Source: CAZYBO01 sp964645205
GTDB lineage: Bacteria > Pseudomonadota > Alphaproteobacteria > Rickettsiales > SXRF01
NCBI GenBank assembly: GCA_964645205.1
Contig: CAZYBO010000002.1
Location: 372,001 to 436,000, forward strand
Length of the DNA: 64,000 bases
Direction of reading: 5' to 3'
Shown: positions 16,651-25,679 of the stretch, in pieces
Layout: every line of letters starts with the position of its first letter
Numbering within the stretch: position 1 is the stretch's first letter
Position numbers and translations under genes: made by a program
The notes under the pieces: generated by a model
Seen by the model: the letters and a program-made list of their open reading frames with translations, nothing else
Database searches by the model: none
What the model was told of the DNA's origin: nothing

Positions 16651-18420
16651 TCAGAATGCCGTCCTGAATTGCAGCTCCGCCAATCGCGCGTAAAGCGGAC
16701 TTTTTGCCAGAAGCTCGGTGTGCGTACCGACGCGTTCGATGCGGCCTTCGTTGAGCAGCACGATGCGGTCGGCTTTCATGATGGTGGACAGGCGGTGGGC
16801 GATAACGAACGTGGTGCGCCCCTGCATGATGCGTTCCAGCGCCTGCTGGATGTGGTATTCATTTTCGGAATCGAGCGCGGACGTTGCTTCGTCGAGCAGC
16901 AGGATGCGCGGGTTGCGAATGATGGCGCGCGCGATGGCAAGGCGCTGGCGCTGGCCGCCGGAAAGCCGGATGCCTTTTTCCCCGAGATAGGTGCCGAGTC
17001 CTTGCGGTAGCTTGCCGATAAATTCCAGCGCGGAGGCGGCACGCGCGGCTTCGGTGATTTCTTCGTCGGTAGCCTCAAGATTGCCGAGGCGTATATTTTC
17101 GCGTGCGGTGCCGGAGAAGATCACCGGATCCTGTGGCACGATGCCGATCAGCGTGCGCAAAGTGGCAAGCGGGATGTGCCGTATATCGGTGCCGTCGATG
17201 CGGATGATGCCCGAAGATGGATCGTAAAAGCGCAGCAGGAGCTGGAACAGGGTGGTTTTACCGCTGCCGGACATGCCGACCAGCGCGATGGTTTCACCCG
17301 CTGCCACGTCGAGCGTGAAGTTTTCGATAGCTGCGGTTTCAGGGCGGGTGGGGTAGGCGAACGTGACGTTGTCGAACGCCACCGCACCGCTATAGGTTTG
17401 CGCGGGCAGGGTTGCGCCCGTTGCGATTTCCGGTTTCGTGGACAGCAGCTCGCTCAAACGTTCGGCTGCGCCCGCCGCGCGCTGGAGGTCGGCGATGACT
17501 TCGCTGATCGCGCCCACCGCGCCTGCGACGATGACGGAATAAAAAACGAAGGCCGATAGATCACCCGCGGAAATGCCGCCGTTCAATACGTCTTTGCCGC
17601 CCAGCCACAATACGGTGACGATGGCGCCGAAGATGAGCATGATGACGAGCGCCGTCAGCAGTGCGCGCATGCGGATACGCCGCTGCGCCGCGTTCAGCGT
17701 GGCGTTTACGTTGCTGCTGAAACGTCGGTTCTCATAGTCTTCCAGCGCCAGCGCCTGCACGGTGCGGATGGCGTTGAGCGTTTCTTCGGCGTGCGCGCTG
17801 ATGTCGGCCACGCGCGACTGGGTTTCGCGCCCGAGTTTGCGCACTTGGCGTCCGAGAATGATGATCGGCACCACCACCAGCGGCAGGATGAAAAACACGT
17901 AGAAGGTGAGTTTGGCGCTGGTCACCAGCAGTAGCGTGAATCCGCCGGTAAGCAGCAGCGTGTTGCGCACCGCTACCGATACGGAGCCGCCGATGACGGT
18001 TTGTAATAGCGTGGTGTCGGTGGTCAGGCGCGAGAGCAATTCGCCGATGCGCGTGGATTCAAAAAAGCCGATATGCATGGAAATGAGGTGGCGGTAGACG
18101 TCGTTGCGGATGTCGGCCACCACGCGCTCGCCCAGCCAAGACACCAGGAAAAACCGCGCATAGGTCGCCGCCGCCAGCAGCAGCGTTACGCCAAGCAGCA
18201 GCAGGAACGCCCGGTCGAGCAGGTGCGCGTCGCCTTTGCTCAGCCCTTCATCCACGAGGTAGCGCAGCGCACCGCCCAATCCTAAAATGGCGGAGGAAGT
18301 GCAGATGATCGCCGCCAACGCGCCCGCCATCTGCCAGCGGTAGGGGCGCAGATAATGCGCCAGCGGCAACAGGTTTTTCACCGAGCCTTTCAGCGGCTGC
18401 GTGGCGTGCGGGACGGTCAT
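16651..18420 (-). CDS. ABC transporter, fused membrane and ATPase domains (MsbA-like exporter)
   Basis: The 589-residue half-transporter has six predicted transmembrane helices in residues 20-310, then a nucleotide-binding domain with Walker A GMSGSGKTTLF, Q-loop IVPQDPVIF, signature LSGGQRQRLAIARA, Walker B ILLLDEATSALD and the H-loop IAHRLST. This fits homodimeric exporters of the MsbA/ABCB group. The substrate cannot be read from sequence, but lipids or hydrophobic compounds are typical. The ATG overlaps the cyaY stop by four bases (ATGA), so the two genes are coupled, although no functional link is obvious. A degenerate copy of the ATTCCTGCGAAAGCAGGAAT repeat lies past the stop at about 16625-16650. 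Confidence 0.9.
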   Translation of the reverse strand: MTVPHATQPLKGSVKNLLPLAHYLRPYRWQMAGALAAIICTSSAILGLGGALRYLVDEGLSKGDAHLLDRAFLLLLGVTLLLAAATYARFFLVSWLGERVVADIRNDVYRHLISMHIGFFESTRIGELLSRLTTDTTLLQTVIGGSVSVAVRNTLLLTGGFTLLLVTSAKLTFYVFFILPLVVVPIIILGRQVRKLGRETQSRVADISAHAEETLNAIRTVQALALEDYENRRFSSNVNATLNAAQRRIRMRALLTALVIMLIFGAIVTVLWLGGKDVLNGGISAGDLSAFVFYSVIVAGAVGAISEVIADLQRAAGAAERLSELLSTKPEIATGATLPAQTYSGAVAFDNVTFAYPTRPETAAIENFTLDVAAGETIALVGMSGSGKTTLFQLLLRFYDPSSGIIRIDGTDIRHIPLATLRTLIGIVPQDPVIFSGTARENIRLGNLEATDEEITEAARAASALEFIGKLPQGLGTYLGEKGIRLSGGQRQRLAIARAIIRNPRILLLDEATSALDSENEYHIQQALERIMQGRTTFVIAHRLSTIMKADRIVLLNEGRIERVGTHTELLAKSPLYARLAELQFRTAF

Positions 18421-18743
18421 TGAAACCGCACCTCTATCTTGGCGAGCACGTGCAATTCGTGCGATACTGTGTCACCGAGCGTGCGCCCGTCGGCCAGTTG
18501 CCAGCGGGACGTGTCCGGGCGCCATGAAAAATGCAGCCCGCCGCTTAGCGGAGAGGAGAACCAGAGCTGCTTCATCGGGGTGTGCTTACTCACCAGTAAG
18601 GTTTTGCCACCGGGGATAAGAATAGTTAACGCGCCATTTTCGCATTCCGCGTCGATAAGGCCGGATTCATCAGCTTTTTCCAATGCTTCAAGCATGGAAA
18701 AAAGCGTTCGGTCGGCCACGCTATGAAAATGCTGTTCGTCCAT
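18417..18743 (-). CDS. cyaY: Iron donor protein CyaY (bacterial frataxin)
   Basis: The 108-residue protein fits frataxin. An acidic first helix (FHSVADRTLFSMLEALEKAD) is followed by strands with ECENGALTILIPGG, the conserved PMKQLWFSSPLSGGLHF segment (frataxin core motif QIWLxxxxGGxHF) and WRLADGR-like WQLADGRTLGD. CyaY binds iron at the acidic ridge and modulates Fe-S cluster assembly on IscU/IscS. Its length is the family norm. It is the promoter-proximal gene of a two-gene unit with the ABC exporter. Confidence 0.88.
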   Translation of the reverse strand: MDEQHFHSVADRTLFSMLEALEKADESGLIDAECENGALTILIPGGKTLLVSKHTPMKQLWFSSPLSGGLHFSWRPDTSRWQLADGRTLGDTVSHELHVLAKIEVRFQ

Positions 18744-18922
18744 AATGGTATTTTTACAGGAAATTATGCAAGAATTCTGTCTGGAATGGGGATTTTAAGC
18801 CTGCGCTTCGTATGAACGCCTATAAACAGTAAGAATATTAATGTTTTTTTCATCATATCGGCCGTAAAATCATAAGATCACTATTAATAGGTAGTAATAA
18901 ATTCCGGAAGGATCAATACCTC

Positions 18923-20164
18923 ATGATGACCATGCGTGAAAACAGCCATCTCTATAATCTCCATGAAATGCATTACGCCGCCATCGCCCCTATTAACATG
19001 CTGGCGGGCGCGAGTAAAGCGCTGCACCGCAGCCCGTTCTCCCCGCTGGCTTATACGGGCATCGGCAGGAGTATAGCTGCGGCCGCTGAAGTCATCGAAC
19101 GCGTAACACACCGCTACGGCAAACCGGATTTCGGCATTACCCATACGAAAATGGGTGACAAGCATGTGCATGTGGTGCAGGAGACCATCGACGAAAAGCC
19201 GTTCTGCCGCCTGCTGCATTTCAAGAAAGATGCGAATAAGGAGCAGCCGAAGCTGCTCATCGTAGCGCCCATGTCCGGCCACCACGCGACATTGTTGCGC
19301 GGCACCGTGGAAGCGCTGCTGCCGTTCCTCGACGTGTATATCACCGACTGGATCGACGCGCGCAACGTGTCGATGGCGCATGGCGATTTCACGCTCGACG
19401 ATTATATCCATTACACGGTCGAATATACGCGCATGCTTGAAGGCGCGCACCTGCTCGCCGTGTGCCAGCCTTCCGTGCCGGTGATGATCGCAGCCGCAGT
19501 AATGAACGATGCGGGCGACGAATTCGCGCCGCGCTCGATGACGCTGATCGGCGGGCCGATCGATACGCGCATCAATCCCACGAAGGTGAACCAGCTGGCG
19601 GCGCAAAAACCGATCCAGTGGTTTGAGAATAACGTGATTACCCGCGTGCCGTTCAATTATCCGGGCTTCATGCGCCGCGTGTATCCGGGCTTTTTGCAAT
19701 TGTCGGGCTTCATGCAACTCAATCTCGACCGCCATATCAACGCGCATGTCGATTTGTTCAAGCATCTCGTTGCAGGTGACGGCGACAGCGCAGGCGCGCA
19801 CCGCAAATTCTACGACGAATACCTCTCGGTAGCCGACCTGCCCGCGGAATTCTATCTCGACTGTATCGAGAAAGTGTTCCAGAAACACGAACTGCCCAGA
19901 GGCGAATTCGTGTTCGACGGGCATAAGGTGAAACCGCAGGCGATCACCCGCACCGCGCTGCTTACGCTGGAAGGCGAACTGGACGATATTTCCGGCGTCG
20001 GCCAGACCGAAGCCGCGCAGCACCTGTGCACCAACCTGCCCGACGACATGCGCCACCACCACATGCAAAAGGGCGTCGGCCATTACGGTATCTTCAATGG
20101 CCGCAAGTTCCGCGAGCATGTGGTGCCGATTATCGTGGATTTCGTCGAAAAACACGAGAAATAA
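18923..20164 (+). CDS. phaZ: Intracellular polyhydroxyalkanoate depolymerase
   Basis: The 413-residue product belongs to the intracellular PHB depolymerases that mobilise stored polyhydroxybutyrate granules. The N-terminal MHYAAIAPINMLAGASKALH, LLIVAPMSGHHATLLRGTV and DWIDARNVSMAHGDFTLDDY are family hallmarks. The nucleophile is in VCQPSVPV (Cys in place of lipase Ser, as in the Ralstonia-type enzymes). The catalytic Asp and His are expected in GELDDISG and GVGHYGIFNG. No signal peptide is present, consistent with a cytosolic granule enzyme. No PHA synthase or phasin gene is in the window. A short A/T-rich leader (18744-18922) precedes it; I see no operator there. Confidence 0.92.
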   Translation: MMTMRENSHLYNLHEMHYAAIAPINMLAGASKALHRSPFSPLAYTGIGRSIAAAAEVIERVTHRYGKPDFGITHTKMGDKHVHVVQETIDEKPFCRLLHFKKDANKEQPKLLIVAPMSGHHATLLRGTVEALLPFLDVYITDWIDARNVSMAHGDFTLDDYIHYTVEYTRMLEGAHLLAVCQPSVPVMIAAAVMNDAGDEFAPRSMTLIGGPIDTRINPTKVNQLAAQKPIQWFENNVITRVPFNYPGFMRRVYPGFLQLSGFMQLNLDRHINAHVDLFKHLVAGDGDSAGAHRKFYDEYLSVADLPAEFYLDCIEKVFQKHELPRGEFVFDGHKVKPQAITRTALLTLEGELDDISGVGQTEAAQHLCTNLPDDMRHHHMQKGVGHYGIFNGRKFREHVVPIIVDFVEKHEK

Positions 20165-20177
20165 GCCCCCACCGGCC

Positions 20178-20206
20178 TTGACATGCCGCGTCCCGCCTCG
20201 TATTGT
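20178..20206 (+). promoter_or_regulatory. Sigma70-type promoter of carA
   Basis: TTGACA (20178-20183) is followed after exactly 17 bases by TATTGT (20201-20206), a near-consensus housekeeping promoter 33 bases before the ATG. The short leader contains a CCGGG/CCCGG hairpin. Confidence 0.7.
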
Positions 20207-20238
20207 CCCGGGAATTTGCCCGGAGATAATGTTAACGA

Positions 20239-21429
20239 ATGAGCGAACACGCGCCCGCCATACCTGAAAACGCAACCGCCTGCCTGCTTCTGGCGGACGG
20301 AAAAATGTTTTTCGGTGAGGCCATCGGAGCGGAAGCGGTAAGCGCCGGGGAAATCTGCTTCAATACGGCCATGACCGGCTATCAGGAAGTGCTCAGCGAG
20401 CCGTCGTTTGCCGGCCAGATCATCACCTTCACCTTTCCCCATATCGGCAATGTCGGCTGCAACGATGAGGATATGGAAGCGGTAAAACCCACTGCGAGCG
20501 GCCTCGTGCTGCGCGAACGCCCCACGGAGCCGTCTAATTTCCGCAGCACCTCCACGCTGGACGCATGGCTCAAAAAACACAACATCCCCGGCATTTGCGG
20601 CGTGGATACGCGCGCGCTGACACGGCATATCCGCAAATTCGGCGGGCAGAATGCGTGTATAGTGAGTTGGCAGCGGTCGGCGGCCAGCGGTCAGGTTATT
20701 GAAGAGGCAAAAAATAAAATAAAATCCGCACCCGATATGAAGGGGCTGGATTTAGCAAAGGCCGTCACTACGCAAAAACCTTACGAGTGGAAGGAAGGCC
20801 TATGGGCGCTTTCTTCTACTGACCGCCGACCGCCGGCCGCTGGCCACTACCATGTAGTGGCAGTCGATTACGGCGCAAAACACAACATCCTGCGTTCGCT
20901 GGCCGAGCGCGGCTGTAAGGTGACGGTGGTGCCCGCGAGCACGTCCGCAACCGACATACTGAAACTCAATCCCGACGGCGTGTTCCTCTCCAACGGTCCC
21001 GGCGACCCGGCGGCCACCGGAGTGTATGCCGTGCCGACGATACGCGCACTGATCGATTCCGGCCTGCCGATTTTCGGTATCTGCTTAGGGCATCAATTGC
21101 TCGGCATCGCGCTTGGCGGAAAAACCGAGAAAATGGCGCAGGGACATCGCGGCGCGAACCACCCGGTGAAGGATCTGCAATCCGGGAAAGTCATCATCAC
21201 CTCACAAAATCACGGCTTCGTGGTGAGCAAGGACGGGCTGCCTGCTGATGTAGAAATTACGCATATTTCGCTGTTCGACGGCACGATTCAGGGGCTGCGC
21301 CACAAAACCAAGCCGGTGTTCTGCGTGCAGGGTCACCCGGAAGCGTCGCCGGGGCCGCATGAGAGCGGGTATTTGTTTGATCGGTTTGTGGAGTCGATGG
21401 AAAGAAATAAAAGGAAGGGGGCTGCCTAA
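20239..21429 (+). CDS. carA: Carbamoyl phosphate synthase small subunit
   Basis: The 396-residue subunit is the glutaminase of carbamoyl phosphate synthase and feeds ammonia to CarB for arginine and pyrimidine synthesis. The N-terminal domain has GEICFNTAMTGYQEVLSEPS and CGVDTRALTRHIR. The class I amidotransferase domain has VDYGAKHNILRSL, FLSNGPGDPAA, the nucleophile Cys in FGICLGHQLLG and the His/Glu pair in VQGHPEASPGP. Two inverted copies of a 24-base repeat (21 of 24 positions matching) are embedded in the gene and encode loop residues around QRSAASGQ and STDRRPPAAGH. An immunity-like gene begins on the base right after the stop. Confidence 0.96.
   Translation: MSEHAPAIPENATACLLLADGKMFFGEAIGAEAVSAGEICFNTAMTGYQEVLSEPSFAGQIITFTFPHIGNVGCNDEDMEAVKPTASGLVLRERPTEPSNFRSTSTLDAWLKKHNIPGICGVDTRALTRHIRKFGGQNACIVSWQRSAASGQVIEEAKNKIKSAPDMKGLDLAKAVTTQKPYEWKEGLWALSSTDRRPPAAGHYHVVAVDYGAKHNILRSLAERGCKVTVVPASTSATDILKLNPDGVFLSNGPGDPAATGVYAVPTIRALIDSGLPIFGICLGHQLLGIALGGKTEKMAQGHRGANHPVKDLQSGKVIITSQNHGFVVSKDGLPADVEITHISLFDGTIQGLRHKTKPVFCVQGHPEASPGPHESGYLFDRFVESMERNKRKGAA
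20671..20846. repeat. Inverted repeat copies embedded in carA
   Basis: The 24-base segment at 20671-20694 (CAGCGGTCGGCGGCCAGCGG, then TCAG) and the inverted segment at 20819-20842 (CTGACCGCCGACCGCCGGCC, then GCTG) match at 21 of 24 positions. The sequence between them (residues around GLDLAKAVTT) is ordinary CarA, so each arm looks like a separate insertion in a permissive loop. Confidence 0.6.
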
Positions 21430-21702
21430 ATGTTTTATTCAGTCGATTATCCGAATGAAGAAAGCGTTATTCTGAAGGCTCATGAAACATTTGTGGATAA
21501 TGATTTGAGAATAAAATTTTTAAAAGAACATTTTTTAGAGAAAATTACCGACAGCAAGGATGGTTGGGAAACGCTTTGGAAAGATAGAAAAGATGGGAGG
21601 CTTTGGGAAGAAAGCAGAGCCTTTAGTAACGTGCATGGTGGAGGATACCAACTCCTGCACAATATTCCAGAAGGTACAGCAAAGATAAAATACAATGCCT
21701 AA
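21430..21702 (+). CDS. Imm27-like immunity protein inside the car operon
   Basis: This 90-residue acidic protein is not part of carbamoyl phosphate synthase. The block DGWETLWKDRKDGRLWEES, followed by HGGGYQLLHNIPE, matches the pattern I know for Imm27 immunity proteins of polymorphic toxin systems (DGW..L.RDP.DGR.WE......GGG...L). Imm27 proteins neutralise a cognate toxin; none is visible nearby. The gene is markedly A/T-rich compared with carA and carB. It starts at the base after the carA stop and overlaps the carB start by eight bases, so it is embedded in the operon and should be co-expressed. The family call rests on motif recall, not a search. Confidence 0.65.
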   Translation: MFYSVDYPNEESVILKAHETFVDNDLRIKFLKEHFLEKITDSKDGWETLWKDRKDGRLWEESRAFSNVHGGGYQLLHNIPEGTAKIKYNA

Positions 21703-24700
21703 ACGCACTGACATCAAATCCATCCTCATCATCGGCGCAGGCCCCATCGTCATCGGGCAGGCGTGCGAGTTCGATTATTCGGGATCGCAGGCGTGCAAGA
21801 TTTTGCGCGCGGAGGGGTATCGCATCGTGCTGGTGAATTCCAATCCGGCGACGATCATGACCGATCCGGATCTGGCAGATGCAACGTATATCGAGCCGAT
21901 CACGCCGGAATTCGTGGAGAAGATTATCGCGAAGGAACGACCCGACGCGCTCTTGCCGACGATGGGCGGGCAGACGGCGCTCAACTGCGCCAAGGCGCTG
22001 GCGGAATCGGGCGTGCTGGAAAAATATAAGATCGAGCTGATCGGCGCGAAGCTGGATTCGATCAACAAGGCGGAAGACCGTTTGCTGTTCGGGCAGGCGA
22101 TGGCGAAAATCGGGCTGGAAGTGCCGAAAAACGCGGTGGTAAAATCGCTCGATGAAGCGCGAGCGGCGCTGGAAAAAACCGGCCTGCCTGCGGTGATTCG
22201 CCCGTCATTCACGATGGGCGGCAGCGGCGGCGGCATCGCGTATAACCGCGAGGAATTCGAGAAAATCGTGCTGTCGGGGCTGGACGCATCACCCGTGGGC
22301 GAAGTGATGATCGATGAATCCGTGCTCGGCTGGAAAGAGTACGAGATGGAAGTGGTGCGCGACCGCGTGGATAATTGCATCATCGTGTGCTCGATTGAAA
22401 ATGTCGATCCGATGGGCGTGCATACGGGCGATTCGATCACGGTGGCGCCTGCGATGACGCTGACCGACAAGGAATTCCAGATCATGCGCGATGCGTCGTT
22501 TGCGGTGCTGCGCGAGATCGGCGTGGATACCGGCGGCTCCAACGTGCAGTTCGCGGTGAACCCGAAAGACGGGCGCATGGTGGTGATCGAGATGAACCCG
22601 CGCGTGTCACGCTCGTCCGCGCTTGCTTCTAAAGCGACCGGTTTCCCGATTGCGAAAGTCGCGGCGAAACTCGCGGTGGGCTATACGCTGGATGAAATTT
22701 TAAACGATGTGACGAAGGTGACGCCCGCTTCGTTCGAGCCTACGATCGATTACGTCGTGGTGAAAATCCCGCGCTTTACGTTTGAAAAATTCCCCGGCGC
22801 GGAACCGTTGCTGACGACCGCCATGAAATCGGTGGGCGAGGCGATGGCGATGGGGCGCAATTTCCAGGAGAGCTTGCAGAAATGCCTGCGCTCGTTGGAG
22901 ATTGGGCTTACGGGGCTGGATGAAATGACGTTCGCCAATCTCGACGAAGTGCGCGCGGTGCTTTCGCGCCCAACGCCGGATCGCTTGCTGGTTGCGGCGC
23001 AAAGTTTGCGCATGGGCGTTACGGTGGAAGAAATCTGCGCGATTGCGAAATACGATCCGTGGTTCGTGCGGCAGCTTGAAGAACTTATCAAACTGGAAGC
23101 AACCATCCCTAAAAAATCCGGTGCGGATTTCGCATTGTGCAAGGAACATCTGGAACACTTAAAACGGCAGGGTTTCTCGGATGCGCGCATCGCGGAGCTG
23201 GCGGGCGTCAAGGCATCTGATGTGGCGAGCTGGCGTGCGAAATATAAGCTGCACCCCGTTTTCAAACGCGTGGATACCTGCGCGGCGGAGTTCGATTCCA
23301 GCACGCCGTATATGTATTCCTCTTACGAAGGCATCGGCGCGGAATGCGAATCGGAGCCTACCAACCGCGAGAAAATCATCATCTTAGGCGGTGGGCCGAA
23401 CCGCATCGGGCAGGGGATCGAGTTTGATTATTGCTGCGTGCATGCGTCTTATTCCCTGAAGGAAGCCGGATACGAAACGATTATGATCAACTGCAACCCG
23501 GAGACGGTGTCCACCGATTACGACACGTCCGACCGGCTCTATTTCGAGCCGCTGACTGCTGAGGACGTACTGGAAATTATCCGCAAGGAACAAAGCAACG
23601 GGAAGCTCAAAGGCGTGATCGTGCAGTTCGGAGGCCAAACGCCGCTGAAGCTGGCGCGCGCGCTGGAAGCGGCGGGCGTTCCCATCATCGGCACGTCGCC
23701 GAAATCCATCGACCTCGCCGAAGACCGCGACCAGTTCCGCACGCTGGTGAACAAGCTGAAACTCAAGCAGCCGAAAAGCGCTATCGGCCACAGTGTGGAA
23801 GAGGTGGTGGCGGCGGCGGACGCTATCGGTTTCCCGCTGCTGGTGCGCCCGTCCTATGTGCTGGGCGGCCGCGCGATGGCGATCATGCACGATAAGCCTT
23901 CATTGCAGAAATATGTGGTGGAGCTGACAAAATTATTTGGCGATGGGCCGATCCTGATCGACTCGTATCTGAAAGACGCCATTGAATTGGACGTAGATGC
24001 GCTATGCGATGGCACGGATGTGTGCGTGGCGGGCATCATGCAGCATATCGAGGAAGCGGGCATCCATTCCGGCGATTCGGCGTGTTCGCTGCCTGCCTAT
24101 TCGCTGGACGACGCGCTGCTTGCGCAGGTACGCAAACAAACGGAAGCGCTGGCGCGCGCGCTCAACGTCATCGGGCTGATGAATATCCAGTTCGCGATTA
24201 AAGACGGCGAGATTTACCTCATCGAAGTGAACCCGCGCGCGAGTCGCACGGTGCCGTTCGTGGCGAAATCCATCGGTGTGCCGTTGGCGAAAATTGCCGC
24301 ACGCGTGATGGCGGGTGAAAAACTTGCGAAATTGCTGCCTGCAAAAATGCCGGTGGCTAAGCATGTGTGCGTCAAGGAAGCCGTATTCCCCTTCGCGCGC
24401 TTCCCTGGCGTGGATGTGATTTTGGGCCCCGAGATGAAATCCACCGGCGAGGCGATGGGCATCGACAGCGATTTCCCGCGCGCGTTCGCCAAGTCGCAAT
24501 TGAGTGCGGGCAGCACCATCCCGCTTTCGGGCACGGTGTTTATTTCGGTGAAGGAATCCGACAAGCCTGTTATTGCTGGTGCGGTGAAAGAACTGCTGGA
24601 TATGGGATTTACGGTGATCGCCACGCGCGGCACGGCGTCGTTCCTTCAGCAAAAAGGATTGGATGTGGGCACGGTGAACAAGGTACGCGAGGGCAGGCCG

Positions 24701-24937
24701 CATATCGTGGACATGCTCAAGGACAACCGCATCGCGCTGGTTATCAACACTACCGAGGGGAACCAGTCTATCGAGGATTCGTTCACCATCCGCCGCACGG
24801 CGTTGCTCGGCAAAATTCCCTACTACACCACCATCGCAGGCGCTAAGGCGGCTGCGCAGGCGATTGCCGCGATGAAAACCGGAAGTGGGCTTGAGGTGCG
24901 GTCGATTCAGTCTTATTTCGATTTGGATGCGGCATGA
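21695..24937 (+). CDS. carB: Carbamoyl phosphate synthase large subunit
   Basis: The 1080-residue synthetase contains two homologous ATP-grasp halves. The first begins SILIIGAGPIVIGQACEFDY and includes PTMGGQTALN and IEMNPRVSRSSALASKATG. The second begins IIILGGGPNRIGQGIEFDYC and includes VQFGGQTPLKLA and IEVNPRASRTVPFVAKSIG. A C-terminal MGS-like allosteric domain (FTVIATRGTASFLQQ, ALVINTTEGNQS) follows. It makes carbamoyl phosphate from bicarbonate, two ATP and ammonia channelled from CarA. Length and motifs are intact. Its start overlaps the end of the immunity-like gene and its stop overlaps the next gene by four bases. Confidence 0.97.
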   Translation: MPKRTDIKSILIIGAGPIVIGQACEFDYSGSQACKILRAEGYRIVLVNSNPATIMTDPDLADATYIEPITPEFVEKIIAKERPDALLPTMGGQTALNCAKALAESGVLEKYKIELIGAKLDSINKAEDRLLFGQAMAKIGLEVPKNAVVKSLDEARAALEKTGLPAVIRPSFTMGGSGGGIAYNREEFEKIVLSGLDASPVGEVMIDESVLGWKEYEMEVVRDRVDNCIIVCSIENVDPMGVHTGDSITVAPAMTLTDKEFQIMRDASFAVLREIGVDTGGSNVQFAVNPKDGRMVVIEMNPRVSRSSALASKATGFPIAKVAAKLAVGYTLDEILNDVTKVTPASFEPTIDYVVVKIPRFTFEKFPGAEPLLTTAMKSVGEAMAMGRNFQESLQKCLRSLEIGLTGLDEMTFANLDEVRAVLSRPTPDRLLVAAQSLRMGVTVEEICAIAKYDPWFVRQLEELIKLEATIPKKSGADFALCKEHLEHLKRQGFSDARIAELAGVKASDVASWRAKYKLHPVFKRVDTCAAEFDSSTPYMYSSYEGIGAECESEPTNREKIIILGGGPNRIGQGIEFDYCCVHASYSLKEAGYETIMINCNPETVSTDYDTSDRLYFEPLTAEDVLEIIRKEQSNGKLKGVIVQFGGQTPLKLARALEAAGVPIIGTSPKSIDLAEDRDQFRTLVNKLKLKQPKSAIGHSVEEVVAAADAIGFPLLVRPSYVLGGRAMAIMHDKPSLQKYVVELTKLFGDGPILIDSYLKDAIELDVDALCDGTDVCVAGIMQHIEEAGIHSGDSACSLPAYSLDDALLAQVRKQTEALARALNVIGLMNIQFAIKDGEIYLIEVNPRASRTVPFVAKSIGVPLAKIAARVMAGEKLAKLLPAKMPVAKHVCVKEAVFPFARFPGVDVILGPEMKSTGEAMGIDSDFPRAFAKSQLSAGSTIPLSGTVFISVKESDKPVIAGAVKELLDMGFTVIATRGTASFLQQKGLDVGTVNKVREGRPHIVDMLKDNRIALVINTTEGNQSIEDSFTIRRTALLGKIPYYTTIAGAKAAAQAIAAMKTGSGLEVRSIQSYFDLDAA

Positions 24938-25626
24938 TCACCCGGTACGACCCTCATGAAGGATTAAGAGTCGCCGCAAGGAATTTCCTGAGAAGCGCAC
25001 CGCTTCCTGACATTATGTATGAACTGCTCGGAGGCGAGAAGGAATTCGGCAAAATTAGCGATCCGAACGAGCTGACCGTATTGCGCAGCCGCTTGCGAAC
25101 CCCTGAGGGATTTTTTAACGCTGGAGCGATAAAGACTTTTAAAGCCGCTTCATCGATTCCTCTTTTGCTGAATCCTCCTAATGTCGTGGGGTGGCTGGAA
25201 TTTGAAAAAAAAGCGGGCGAATCTTTCCACAGGATCCATGAATCCCTGTCCGTGATTGAAACGATGGCGACTTCCAGAAGAGCCGTGTCTGCCAAAAACA
25301 AAGAAAATTTGCGCCGCCTTACCTTGGACGCCAACAATGACATGCTGCTGCTGGCGCGCTTTCTGGAAGATAAGGCGTGCCGCATGCTGCATCTGGTGAA
25401 GCCTGAACATTTAAGCGATGAGGGAGTCAAAAACTGGGTAGCCATCGCGCATGACAAGGCATGGCCGGACGGCAGGCTGGCGCACGACGATATTGCCGGA
25501 GCTGCGGCGGATATTGAAGGGCTTGCAAATAATATGCGCGTTTGCGCGCGCTGCCTGATGCATATTCAAGGCGAATATGCCAAGCAATTCGGCGGGATTT
25601 TTCCTTCTGGTCCAGCGAAGGCTTGA
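24934..25626 (+). CDS. Unknown helical protein downstream of carB
   Basis: The 230-residue product starts with an ATG that overlaps the carB stop (ATGA), so it is probably translated from the car transcript. It looks wholly alpha-helical and cytoplasmic, with no signal, membrane segment or recognisable motif. A short basic patch (TSRRAVSAKNKENLRRLTLD) lies near the middle, and CARC occurs near the C-terminus. I do not recognise the family. The greA promoter overlaps its last codons, so it ends the car transcription unit. Confidence 0.75.
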   Translation: MITRYDPHEGLRVAARNFLRSAPLPDIMYELLGGEKEFGKISDPNELTVLRSRLRTPEGFFNAGAIKTFKAASSIPLLLNPPNVVGWLEFEKKAGESFHRIHESLSVIETMATSRRAVSAKNKENLRRLTLDANNDMLLLARFLEDKACRMLHLVKPEHLSDEGVKNWVAIAHDKAWPDGRLAHDDIAGAAADIEGLANNMRVCARCLMHIQGEYAKQFGGIFPSGPAKA

Positions 25627-25651
25627 CGTAAGCCCGCTGCAATCGTATTTT
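25623..25651 (+). promoter_or_regulatory. Sigma70-type promoter of greA
   Basis: TTGACG (25623-25628) and TATTTT (25646-25651) are separated by 17 bases and lie 28 bases before the greA ATG. The -35 hexamer overlaps the stop codon of the preceding gene. Confidence 0.6.
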
Positions 25652-25679
25652 GCAGCTTAATCATTCCGTTAGGATCGTT

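Noticed and set aside
18884..20275. Long open frame on the minus strand opposite phaZ (463 codons)
   Set aside because: It lies fully antisense to a well-recognised enzyme, has biased composition typical of reverse-frame shadows in GC-rich DNA and shows no known motif.
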